Origin: Siderastrea radians
Lineage: Eukaryota; Cnidaria; Anthozoa; Scleractinia; Rhizangiidae
Reading direction: 5' to 3'
DNA length: 64,000 nt
Assembly (NCBI GenBank): GCA_964017195.1
Contig: OZ024892.1
Coordinates: 12,038,071-12,102,070, forward strand
Part shown: one piece after another, positions 47,443-58,300 of the stretch
Layout of the letters: each line of letters starts with the position of its first letter
How positions within the stretch are numbered: the stretch's first letter is position 1
Notes under the pieces: model-generated
What the model was told of the DNA's origin: nothing
The model's input: only the letters and a program-made list of their open reading frames with translations
Database searches by the model: none
Program-made: the position numbers and the translations under genes

Positions 47443-50400
47443 GGGAGCGGTCATTAATTTTTTTTGGGGGGGGTGGGGGGGGGGAGGGCCGGTAAAATTT
47501 CACAAAGGAGGGCCCAAAAATATTAACCCTCTCTCAATATCAAGGTCAAAAAATCTTGGCCCTCCACACAACATCAGCCCAAACAATTGTGACCTCCCCC
47601 AAAATGGGATTGGTCGTTATTCGATTTGTTCTAACATGGAAGTCAATTTGAACACTTAAACAATTTGAAAAATTCATGGTAAGATACCAATAAGCTAATC
47701 AGCAGGGACATAGCGTGCGATTTTTAAGCTGTACACACGAAGAGAGTATTTCGAGAGCCGGAGGCGCCCCCCTCTAGGGGAGTCTGGGGGCATGCTCCCC
47801 CAGAAAATTTTGAAGTTTGGGGTCTAGGAAATGCCATTTTCTGCGTTTTTTCGGGGGACATTTTCAATAAATAAATACGTAGTAAAACGCAATAGTAGTT
47901 GTTTATTTTATTTATGTGTCAGCCAATTGGATAAGTGTTTTCGGTAAGGCTACCGTATGACAAAAAAGGAAAAATGGTGACGCCATTGTTGACAGTTCAC
48001 AAGCAAAGTCTACCATTCAGACAGGTAACCTCTGTTACTACACCGTCAATGTCAACTTCCTCTTGTCACTCATGGTACACGTCAATGTCAATCTCTTGTC
48101 ACTGATGGTACTTCAAAGAGGAGTTTTCAGCCTCATCATCTGCGCAAAAGCTACGTTAAGCAGTGGATGTCTAGACAGGATACGTTAACAGTGTTACAAG
48201 TACAACATATACTACGGGATAAAACTGGGGGTTTGCGTGATCAAGAGTCTCAACCAAAGTCTTTGGCCTTACATGCTGATCATTTCCGTTCCATTTTTGT
48301 GCCTCCATCTTGTGACTTCGGCTTTGAACTCGTCCCCAGTGATCCCCGTATCACTTCGTAATAGCTGTAGACGTGATCCGTTTATTGACATTCACTCTTA
48401 TTCACAGTGTTTCTTTCCATTCATAATGGAATAATGAAAAGTTTGCATAAAGTTGCATCATTATGATACGAAATAATATAACAATTTAATGATAAAAACG
48501 CCTTCAGGCAATAGAAATATATTTTTCTCGCATTTCAGCTGTACGCCGGTGCGTACGTGCATGTATGGACGCTACGCCCCTGAATTCAGAGAAGTGTTAA
48601 AGATAACGGCAAATTACCTGTGGCAAAGTGTGCCTGGACACAAGTGCGCAGCCACGTAAACTTAATTGGTTCCGAATTAGTATAAACTCTTTAAAAACAT
48701 GAAGTAAGGTGTGTATTTAAAAACGCTGCCAAGAAAACATTCAAATGGTTGAAATTTTGACATTCAAAGTATTCCAGAGTTAGTTTTGGCAGCGGCATTT
48801 CTTCACCATCTGGTGACTAGTGATCAAATAGAAACGTTGAAATTTCCCGCTCCGTTATGAAAAATCCAAAGCGCTTGCTCTCCCCTTTCATGTCCTGCAA
48901 ATTCGACCAGATCTTGTTGTATGTAAAAGTGTGGTAATGCTCTCCTCCTCCCTCTTCTTCTCCTCCTCCTCCTTCTCCTCCCCCTCCTCCGCAACTGCTT
49001 CGCCTTCGTCTTCAATTTTATCATACACTTCGCCAAATCTCTTCTATCGTCAATATCACTTCCAATTTCCTGCACCACAACATTGTCATTATCACCATCA
49101 TCATCATCGTCGCTATCACTGTCTTTGGGAACTTGAAGGCTAACGGGAACCAGCGACCTACCGATGTCTGCTGTTATGACATTCACTTTTTCTCGTTTTA
49201 ACGTCCCCCTTTGATTGCTTCAACTTCCGCTTAGCAATGTACATGTCCAGTACAGCAACTTTCAGGTCTTTAATTTTCGTTCCCTGTATATGGCTTCGTA
49301 ATCTTTGTAATCTTCAAAGCGTTTCCACTTCTCTTCTAGGCAGGTTTGCACGCTTCCTACTCTCCGCTCTCCGAGCAAATAAAATCTGTAATTCAAGATC
49401 CTTTCGCAGGATGGATTTCTCCTTCGGGAATATCATTTACCCAAACCACATGTCTCGGGAACCATCAGGCAGAACTTGCTGTGTATAGAAACTATTGAAA
49501 CATCTCTTAAAAAGCTTGAAAAAGATCTCAAGGAGCACCTCAAAACAACCATACACTCTTCTGGCCAGATTTTGACTGGACGCAAAACTGCTCATGACTT
49601 TGACGAATTGTTGGAATTGCAATGCTATGAGAAGGGAATTAGACAGTGTATGCTCTGGACTAGTCGAGCTGCAGCAAACTTGCGAATCAGCGTTTAAACA
49701 CACATTTTCTGCGACGAAAAGGAAGTCGCGATCAAGTAAACAGAATAGCAACAAGAGGAAGAAACTGAAAAAGGTGAGGCGTTTAGCTAGAATGGATGAG
49801 ATTTAAGAAAGATTGCGGCAGAGCTGCCAGAAGGAAAGACGTGTACAAAGGTTTTACGCACAGAGATTGTCATCCAACTAGGAAAGAGGCAAAAGAAATG
49901 GGCCGCGGCGTTGATATCTTCAGGATGTAGTCTTCTAGATGATACTGCAAAATCCGAACTTCGTAGGTTTTTAAGTTTTGCTGGAACTGAAAGTGGTGAC
50001 CACGCAAATTATGAAGATGAAAGTGATGGCGAGGTAAGTGATGCTGCTGCGGATGATGGCAATGAAAGTGACGGCGACGAAGCTGATGATGGGGCAGGTG
50101 ATGGTGTTGAAAGTGATGGCGAGGAAGGTGATGATGATGCAGGTGTCAGATTGCGTTGAAAGTGATGGCGATGAAGGTCATGGTGATGAAATTCATGGTG
50201 TCTAAAGTGATAAACTGTCATTTATTTTTTCGTTGTTACTGTTAGCCTGTCAAATCTTGAAAGTATCTCGAAAGTATATTATTTATGAGACCATGGTGAC
50301 TATTTGCTTTATCTATTACCGTATAACATAACGAGATGCATGTTTTCCAGCTTTTTACAAGCATTGTATAAACAAGGAAATGCAACATCCCTCAATTTTG

Positions 50401-51123
50401 CTATCTGTTGTTTCATTATATTAATGACCAATCAAAACGATCTAAGTGGTTCTTATTGAGTCCAAGCTTCAGCAAACTAGACATCGATAATGGACTATTT
50501 CAGCTATATTATGAATCATGCGCACACTCCTGTGAAGTGTCCACAACTGCCAGCGTTCAAAGCGTGCTGAGTGCTGGTAGTGGTTGGACATTTCTTAGGC
50601 GAAGCACACCTCATAACATAGCTAGAATGGTCGGTTGAAGTCGACCTATGTTAAGAAATGTATACACCTGATTGATAAAACGTTGTCGGATGCAAAGTAT
50701 AAACCATGAACGATGCGACACGATGGAATTCTGGGAGGACAGTACTGACCAGTTTGATGTTCAGTTCCATATATTGATATTGAAGACATTTTCATTCCTA
50801 AGAAGGCTTTGGAGTAGAATTGGGTATACTGTGTTAATATTATCTCCACGGTACCTGAGAACAGAAGCAAGTTTTCCCACTTCCCAGAAAACCATTGGGT
50901 CGTATCGTTCATAGTATATGCTTTTCACACGACAACGTTTTTTTAATTAGGTGTATATTTACATAAAAAATATATTGTTAAAACAGGCGCCCAAACATTT
51001 GTCACCCTCCCTTAGCGTAAGCTCAAAAACATATGACCCTCCCCAAATGGGAGCCCAAAAAACCCTGGCCCTCCCCCTAAATTTACCGGCCCTCCCCCCC
51101 ACCAATAATTACTGACAGCTCCC
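47443..51123. mobile_element. 3.7-kb DNA transposon with GGGAGC ends and TAA target duplication
   Basis: The ends GGGAGCGGTCATTAATT and AATTACTGACAGCTCCC are inverted, and both are followed inward by G-rich GGAGGGCCGGTAAA words. TAA flanks it at 47440-47442 and 51124-51126, and unit A shows the uninterrupted site near 39050. A 3-bp TAA duplication fits PIF/Harbinger, but no transposase is recognised. Inside are broken frames for acidic, basic and coiled-coil peptides: plus 49476-49806; plus 49911-50159 with a repeated (E)SDG(D/E) pattern; and minus 48824-49186 with SDSDDDDDG and a run of arginines. A second element is nested at 47703-48582. Function of these frames unknown. Confidence 0.8.
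47703..48582. mobile_element. Nested element with CAGGGRCRTAGC ends (hAT-like)
   Basis: The left end CAGGGACATAGCGT and right end GCTACGCCCCTG are inverted. CAGGGGCGTAGC-type termini are common in animal hAT elements. Internal sequence includes a decayed frame at 48167-48361. Target duplication not clear. Confidence 0.65.
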
Positions 51124-52131
51124 TAAGCTTAAACAGCTAACTGTAAAACTTTTTTGCTCATTAAAACAGCCTTAACATTTTGTGCTTTATAACTGAACAC
51201 ATCTCATCACTGCAAAGATCCTTTCACTCATTACGACATGTCTCAACTTATGCAAACTGTGATGTATCCGTCGTAAAACCGTTTTGTCCTGTGTTGTAGC
51301 ACTAGCTGTGGACAAATATCCAAATCATCAAGCTTCCCTGAACAGACAAGACCCGCCATTTACAGCTGACCATTTCTTTGCTTTGTGTAAGAGAACTGTT
51401 AGGAAAATAGACCGCTAGGGGAGCGCTAGGAAGGAGAGAGGGGGAAGAGAAGAAAGCAGACCAGAGATTACTTACAGCATGAAAACACAAAATCCCAATC
51501 ATAATGCTGTTTAAGGCTCACTTTAGGATGCCCTCATAAAACCTATTTTGTAATGTTTGGTAGTACATCCTAGAGTGACATACGGCTGTGCCTTGTGAGA
51601 GGTTTGAGCAAGTGGGGGGGGGGGGGAGCACTACCCCTATAAGCTATACGGGCATATTTGTCACCTAAAAGAGTATGGTTTTCAAGCTATTTTGGCCTAA
51701 AATAGGTATACATCTGGACCATTTTGATCTCAAATGGTGCCACACGGTAAGCCCTGTTTTGGACAGTCCGCAACTAACATTGAGCTGTGAAAAACAAAAT
51801 ACTGTTTTATGTGTATTTGCCCAAAAATATTACAAAAATATTAGGTAGTAGGTATTTAGATTTTAATCGTACATTTTAGGTACAAGCCTTTTTCCTTTTT
51901 CTTTTCTTTTTCTATTAGGTTATTGGACCTTTACGCTACAGGAGCCTATTGATAAACGGTGCTCTTGCACTGAAGGGTTATATATCTTTTCGAAATATTC
52001 TTTTATTTTGTTGATGTTGGTATTGAAAATCAAATTGGAAACATAAAAATAGCAGAGGTAATTTTAAAAATTAACACTGTGATCGATGCCAATCTTATTT
52101 CCCTGTTAGATAGTCCACCACCACAGTAAGA

Positions 52132-55100
52132 CTAATTCTCTTTGTATTGTGTTGCGGGATGACCGTCGTGGAACACTTCTTCCATAGGAGCCCACCAATT
52201 GCCTCCTTGTCCTCCCTCACTCGGCGGTGGTCCTGTCCATTCTAATGACTCCTGACAAGGCTCACAAACCTTAAACCATTCTCTGGTGAGAGGATCACTT
52301 CCAATTGCAGCCATGTCCTTGTCTAAGTCATCCCCTAAATGCAATTAGTATTAACAATTATATTTTAGTTGCAATGATGGTACCTAATGAATTATGAAGA
52401 TAAGTGAATGACGGACCGAACAGAAACAAAGAAATAATTGTGTTATTATTATAAAATTATTATTATAAGCAAGAATTATTAACAAACATGGTAACAATAA
52501 TCGACGGAAGATGGCAGAGAGTGAAAGAGGCGGTCACATCGACATGCCAATACAACGATAAGGGGGGGATCTCGACAGAGACATTAAAGAAGATAGAGGA
52601 GAAAAAAGCAAAGAAGGCGGCTGTTTTAAAACAACAGTCGAACACGAACCGCAAAAGCTAAGGCCAAAGAAGAGTACGTGGGGGCGAACAGGAGTGTCAA
52701 AAGGATATCATTAAGGCAGAAAAATGCAACTACCTGGAGACACTGGTTGCAGAGGCTGAAGAAGCAACTCGCTATGGAAATATGCGGGAACTGTATGCTG
52801 CCATAAAAAACTTATGATGAAAATAAAGCAAGCCCGAAAGACCAGTGAAAGACAGGAAGGGGAGGTCGATACCAGATGGAGAGGAACAAAGGAGAAGATG
52901 GGTGGACCATTTGAGGAGCTGCTGAACCGACGAGCTCCCCCAGTCCTTCTGGACATTCAGCTAGCTGACAGCGACCTACCATTTGACTGAAGCGTGTCCA
53001 CGAAGGAGGAGATCTGCAACGCCATCAAGCAGCTGAGAAATGCCAAGTCTTCGGGACCCGACAGCATCCTGGCAGAGGCATTAAGGCTGACATCGGGACA
53101 AGCGTGGATTTGTTCTGCCCCTCTTCAATAAGACCTGGGAAGAGGAACAAGTGCCGACAGAGTGGAAGGAAGGCTACCTCATCACGCTCCCGAAAAAAAG
53201 GCGATCTCAGCTCCTGCTCCAACTGCAGAGGTGAAACATTGCTTTCCATCCTGGGGAAGGTGTTCAACCGAGTCTTGCTGAACAGGATGAAGGATGCCAT
53301 AGATCCCACCTTAGGTTTCCGTAAGGATAAGTCTTGTCCCGATCAGATCGCCATGTTGTGTATCATCTTGGAGAAATCACTGGAGTGGACCTCACCTCTC
53401 TTAATCATCTTTGTCAACAACGAAAACGCGTTCGACAGCGTGGATAGACAGACCCTTTGGAAGCTACCGAGACACTGTGGAGTGCCGGAGAAGATCACCG
53501 ACGTCATCAGGAACTCCAATGAGGAGATGACCAGTAGAGCTGTCCATGGACGGCAACTCACTGACGCTTTTAAAGTACGGACTGGAGTGAGGCAAGGATG
53601 CTTGCTGTTTCTCTTCATGTTCCTTCTGACAATAGAGTGGGTCATGAAGACATCCGTGCAGCCCAGAAGCGAAATGGTATCCAGTGGACACTCTGAAGAC
53701 AGTTGGATGACCTGGACTTTGCCAATGACCTGGCCCTTCTCTCACACATTCAACAACAGCTGCGGGAAAAGACCAGCGCTGTTGCAGACACCTTAGTACG
53801 TTTGGGCCTTAACACCCACAGGGGGGAAGAGCAAAATCGTGAAGGTCAACGTAGTCAGAGATACCCCCATCACGCTGGAAGGCGAAGCGCTGGAGGAGGT
53901 GGAGAGCTTTACATACCTTGGCAGCATCGTAAGAAGGGTGGGACAGACGCTGACGTTATAGTCCGGATCGGCAATCCGAGGGCGGCTCTCCATCAGCTAA
54001 AGAATGTCTGGAGATCCACAGATCTGGGCACCAACACCAAGATCAGGATCTTCAACACCATCGTGAAGCCTGTCTGACTCTATGGAGCCGAGACCTGGAG
54101 AGCCACTGCCACGACCATGAAGCTGACTCCAGACATTCATCAACACCTTTCTCAAAAGGATTCTCAAGATTCACTGGCCGGACACCATCAGCAACCAAGA
54201 ACTGTGGTAACGAACGAGACAGCAGCCTGCAGAAGACGACATCCTTCAAAGACGCTGGAGATGGATTGGTCACACCCTCCTGCATCACAGCCTCACCTCA
54301 GTAGAATCCTCAGGGGAAAAGGAAGAGAGGCCAACCAAGTTTATGTCATGCAATGCCATGTCATGACATGTTCTGTTACGTAAGGTTTTGTTAACAATGA
54401 TGGGCTGTGTAATTGATTGACTGATGGATGGATGGACGGATGGATGGACAGACTGAGTCATCGACTGATTGATGAATTGATTGATTAATCGATTGGAAAT
54501 AAGCTTTACAACTTCTGCATCCCACTTACCTATATATTCCATATGAGAAAACAATAAATGGTGGTGCTTATCATAATATATGGTGAAGTTCCTTATATTG
54601 CTGTCATAAATTCTTTTAAGTACCTGAAACAAATTCATCTTAATTGAAGTAAACTTACAAAAACAAAGTGGCAAATAATAGAAGAAAAATTATTATCATC
54701 CAATCAGGCCATTCTAACAATGTCAATGGCAATGTCAAAAGGCAGCATTGTTTTCAGGGGGATGTTAAGCTGGGGTACTTTCCTTGAGGGGAGAATGATG
54801 TCAGCACTTTCACCGTTTTTCTTAGGGGATACATTTTCACTAATTTTGTTCTCAACCAGTCATCTGATCTGACTAACGTGGGGTGTAGAAAAAAAAAATG
54901 TAACGGCCCTCGTCGGTGCTTTACTAAGTATACCCTGGTTTACCTCGGTGTAAGAGCCTGACAAGATTTTCTTTGCAAAATTTTGTTTTGGATTTTTTGT
55001 TTGTTTGTTTTCTTTGTTTTACGTCATCCGTGAGTTTCACAGGTTCTTACACCGAGGTAATCCCGATTTACTGGTCTAAACCGTGAATATTACCTGTGGC

Positions 55101-55198
55101 CAAACTGCAGTATGAAGTGCCTTGTATTTTTCATACATTTCGGGCTTTATTTTAATGACAGATCCCCGTCTTTTGGCAGTCTTAGGATTAGAAGCCAT
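52132..55198 (-). CDS. L-rhamnose mutarotase-like protein, copy B
   Basis: Exons 55198-55094, 54623-54530 and 52334-52132 join in the same phases as copy A and encode 133 aa without stops. By my alignment it differs from copy A at eight residues: I7T, L11R, L17I, E27A, A30T, Y48F, V82L and W87F. Y25 and H29, aligned with Tyr18 and His22 of E. coli RhaM, are retained. Y48F and W87F fall on positions aligned with Tyr41 and Trp77; the Trp change (TGG to TTT) needs two substitutions. Splice sites and ATG are intact, so it may be expressed, with altered substrate preference or reduced activity (inference). Intron 2 hosts a broken LINE and intron 1 a small foldback. The start codon is 168 bp from CGRRF1, divergently. 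Confidence 0.87.
52490..54341 (+). mobile_element. Broken non-LTR retrotransposon (RTE-like LINE)
   Basis: Frames in all three plus phases together show non-LTR reverse-transcriptase blocks: AIKQLRNAKSSGPDSILAEA (near 53020), GKVFNRVLLNRMKDAIDP (53254), ENAFDSVDRQTLWKL (53420), VRTGVRQGCLLFLFMFLL (53575), LDDLDFANDLALLSH (53700) and RIFNTIVKPV (54045). The catalytic FADD box has become FAND. Many frameshifts and stops, and no clear endonuclease domain, mark a dead, 5'-truncated copy. Unit A shows the empty site near 42470. The RTE assignment is by general resemblance. Confidence 0.88.
54940..55060. repeat. Foldback MITE in mutarotase B intron 1, absent from unit A
   Basis: TTTACCTCGGTGTAAGA and TCTTACACCGAGGTAA are inverted around a T/G-rich centre. 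Unit A lacks it at the corresponding place (44088), so it inserted after the duplication. Confidence 0.82.
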
Positions 55199-55366
55199 AT
55201 ATTTTTTTTAATCCAACGAATTAATTATTCACTGAAAGGTCGTCTGAAACACCTCAGAGAAACGTCACTTACTACCTGTTCAGTACCTGCTTAGCACGAA
55301 TTACACGAAGACAAATCCGCCTTTGCGAAAGTCCGCTGGTACATTTGCAACTCGCGGGCAACCAAA
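55199..55366. promoter_or_regulatory. Candidate divergent promoter of mutarotase B and CGRRF1
   Basis: 168 bp lie between two divergent ATGs (55198 minus, 55367 plus). It aligns with the unit A segment 44221-44360. It contains GTCCGCTGGTAC and AACCAAAATGGCGG just before the CGRRF1 start. Head-to-head spacing this short usually means a shared promoter; that is inference here. Confidence 0.65.
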
Positions 55367-58300
55367 ATGGCGGACTGGCTGAGCTTCTTCTCAGCTCTTG
55401 TAATTGTGGGCTGTTTTCTTATTTTAGCTCGGTTTATAGTGAGACTTGGTGTCATGGAAAGAGAAGCTATGTTTAATTATTTCAATCTTCCACGAAGAGA
55501 CATTCCTTCGCAGCCTATGGTCAGTGTGAAAAACCCATTTGACTTGAAACTAAAATCTACTGCAGCAACAACGGCAGGTGATCACTACACGGATATATAT
55601 TACTTATGCATTAATTTGGATGTGATTTGTTTGCATTTTCAATGTGTTATTTCCTTAAGAGTCGGCTAATTTTATCATTATAGTTTCAAATTGGACTCCT
55701 TGGCGTAATTGCAAATATTTTAGAATTCCCCTGCATCTTCAGATAATTCACTCTATTTAATATGTTACTAGCTGGGCCCAGTTGTTCAAAATCTGATTAG
55801 CGCTAACCCTAGGTTAAATGTTGTCCATGGTTTCTGATTCTCTTGTTTAAAATCGTTACTGCTGCTAATTTTACCTGACAATTTAAAACCGGCCAAAGTC
55901 AAATAATTGTTGTCTGAAAATAATTTACTGGAATCCAGGTTGTTAGAGAAAAAAGTGAATTAAAAATTGATGCTAAGCCTGGGTTAGCTTAACCCTGCTT
56001 TGAACAAAGGGGCCCTGATTTGCTAAATTTTTTTGGGAGGGGGAGGGGGAGGGAGAGGGGCTTTCAGTGTTAATTGTATAAATTAAAAAAAAAAGGCAAA
56101 GAGGCAGGGGTAAACAAAAATGGGGTGGGATTAGAGGGTACAGGAAAGAAGAGGTTTGGACCCCCCTGTCTCTCCTCACATGACTGTGTAACTGCCACTG
56201 ATGTCACATTTTGTCATCCCCAGGTGTGATTGAGTTTCTGCTTAGTACAGGTGTCCCATGTTACGTAACATTCTACTGGAACATAAGAAAGGATGCCATA
56301 GATGCTGTTCTTTGTAAGTCAGATGCTAAAGAACAGAGAAGTATTTTTGATGAATCTCAGGATCGTGACAGTGACTCAGACTTAGAACAGGTGGCACCAA
56401 GTATGTCTGCTCTTCCTCTGGAGCATTTTCTCCAGGGTTCATACAAGGAGCGGAGTTCGTCAGAATTGTATCCTTAACAAAAAGATTTAGTCCCAAATTT
56501 TAATTGTCATTAAGGCTGCAGGCAGATAGTGAGATTAGAAATAGGGCGCTAAGGTGCTCACAGACCTTTCCCCCTTATGTAGATTTTCTACAAAGAGGGG
56601 AGCTGAGGAAATAAACCAGCTCATGCGACTTTTGAAATCTCTGTTTCTGTTTGTCTCTGCTCAGATTTGGTGCTTTTGTGAGTAGCATTGCATTCAACTG
56701 TTTACCATTGCTCTCTTTTGTTTAGTTAGGCTTCTGTTTAGAAGAAAATACTTTATGTTAACAGGAAATGAGTACTGTTAATTAAGGGTGAGACAACCAA
56801 GAATTTCATTTATTAATCAATTTTTCAGCCCTCCAGTCTCCTGAAAATTGGCAGTCTTGCTAATTTTATTCTTTAAGTTGCATCAATTTTAAGATGGTTT
56901 AGGTCATGTGACCCAGATATGAAGGGCTATCCACAATCTATGTGTACACATGGAATAATAAGTGATAAAAAGGTTACTGCACTGGAATATATCCTTAATT
57001 TGCTGAATATCTCAAGCTATGAATGTGGATCTAATCATGAAATCAAAGCAGTGCCTCCTGCAGACCTTGAATATGCATCATTACTGAGTGATGCTGCACC
57101 CAGTAGTTATACACTGTTAGTGACTGTAGAGATGTCTAGGAATGATGAAATGGGACCACAGCAACTCTCTGACATTGTAAGATCATAACTTTGATTATAA
57201 TGTATTAATAGAAACTTAATTAAAGTAAAATGAACTCAGTTTGTTACAAGCATAGAACTATAAGAAAAATATCTGTGTCCCAGATCGGAGTCACTGAGCT
57301 ACCAGAAGAGAAAATGGTGAACTAAGCCTTTTACTAGGTTAGTTTATTTATGTAGATCATGTATTCCAGCACCAACAAGGAGAGGGTAAGAGTAACAAGA
57401 AAAGCCCCAGGGGCATTAGACCCAGCCATCATCTCCTTCCCACCCCCCCCCCCCGAACCCCAGGGTTAAAAAATGTTAGCATCATGTAAGATACAAACCC
57501 ATGTAAGAAACTGAACTTACTGTACACGCATTTTATGTAAGACATGTACAGTAACCACAAGGTTAACAGCGGTTAGACTATGATGAATAAGATCGAATCG
57601 GTGACTTTCAAAGCTTGTAGCATCTTCATCCTTGCTCTTGTTGGAGGGATTTAAATGCCATTGAATCCCTAGTAATTTTCCAGAGTGATTTTCATATACA
57701 TTTTGGCAAATTGACTCTAAATGAGTGAAGATGATGCTTATGTTTACCAAAAGTTGTGACAAGTATTGAAAGTTGTGGCAAGTAACCAAGAAAAAAAACT
57801 TTAAAAAAAGAGTATTACCAGATCTGGTCATCGCCAATATGGCGACGGCGGGCTAACAACAACCTATGTGGAGTGCAGTTTCAGAAACAAACTAACAGTA
57901 AGGGACACTAGGCAGGGTGCTAATTGGGGAAACACTAATTAGAAAATGGTAGTTATAGCTAAATGTAAGGAATCACAGCACATGCAATTTAGACTGAATT
58001 GTCCAAAAAAACAATGAGTTTGAACTGCAATCACCAGAAAAATTATTAATAATCAAAATCAGCAAGACCAAGATATTTTTGCTGGTCTTTTTTACCTCAA
58101 TGCAGTGTGGTGACAAAAAGTCTGTTTCCTCGGGCTACTGTGTTTAAAAACTCACAAAACCATATCTTTTAAGTAAATTGCTCTGCTTTCTAATGTGGGT
58201 TTCTCCAAAGTTCTGTAAAACATGTCTGACACTGGAAAATATTATGTGTGTTGTACTTCAAATGCCACTGATTTTGAAAAAACTAAGTTAAAAAATAATT

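Larger units (their letters stand above)
47349..51359 (-). pseudogene. FANCL: FANCL exons 1-2 pseudogene fragment
   Basis: Exon 1 (51359-51252) is still open for 36 codons and reads MAGLVCSGKLDDLDICPQLV at its start. Its splice donor has changed from GT to AT (base 51251). Exon 2 (47418-47349) is 70 nt rather than 59, with an 11-nt insertion that shifts the frame. A 3.7-kb transposon separates the two. No later FANCL exons follow at the unit boundary, so it cannot make FANCL. It arose as the truncated end of duplication unit B. Confidence 0.93.
38735..55450. repeat. Tandem segmental duplication (two units, FANCL 5' end to CGRRF1 exon 1)
   Basis: Unit A spans about 38735-46709 and unit B about 46945-55450. 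Matching landmarks in the same order and orientation are: a GGGGTGCAAC start (38740, 46953); FANCL exon 2 (38966-39024, 47349-47418); FANCL exon 1 (39273-39380, 51252-51359); a non-coding block with TTTTGGCCTGAAATAGATG-like words (39715, 51690); mutarotase exons 3, 2 and 1; the promoter; and CGRRF1 exon 1 (44361, 55367). Unit lengths differ because each acquired its own transposons. Between the units (46710-46945) lies a reverse-transcriptase fragment. Confidence 0.93.

Noticed and set aside
48824..50221. Acidic and arginine-rich frames as host genes
   Set aside because: They are broken, low-complexity and lie inside a mobile element with clear ends.
53104..54383. Long plus-strand frames as a cellular gene
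   Set aside because: They are frameshifted pieces of a LINE reverse transcriptase.
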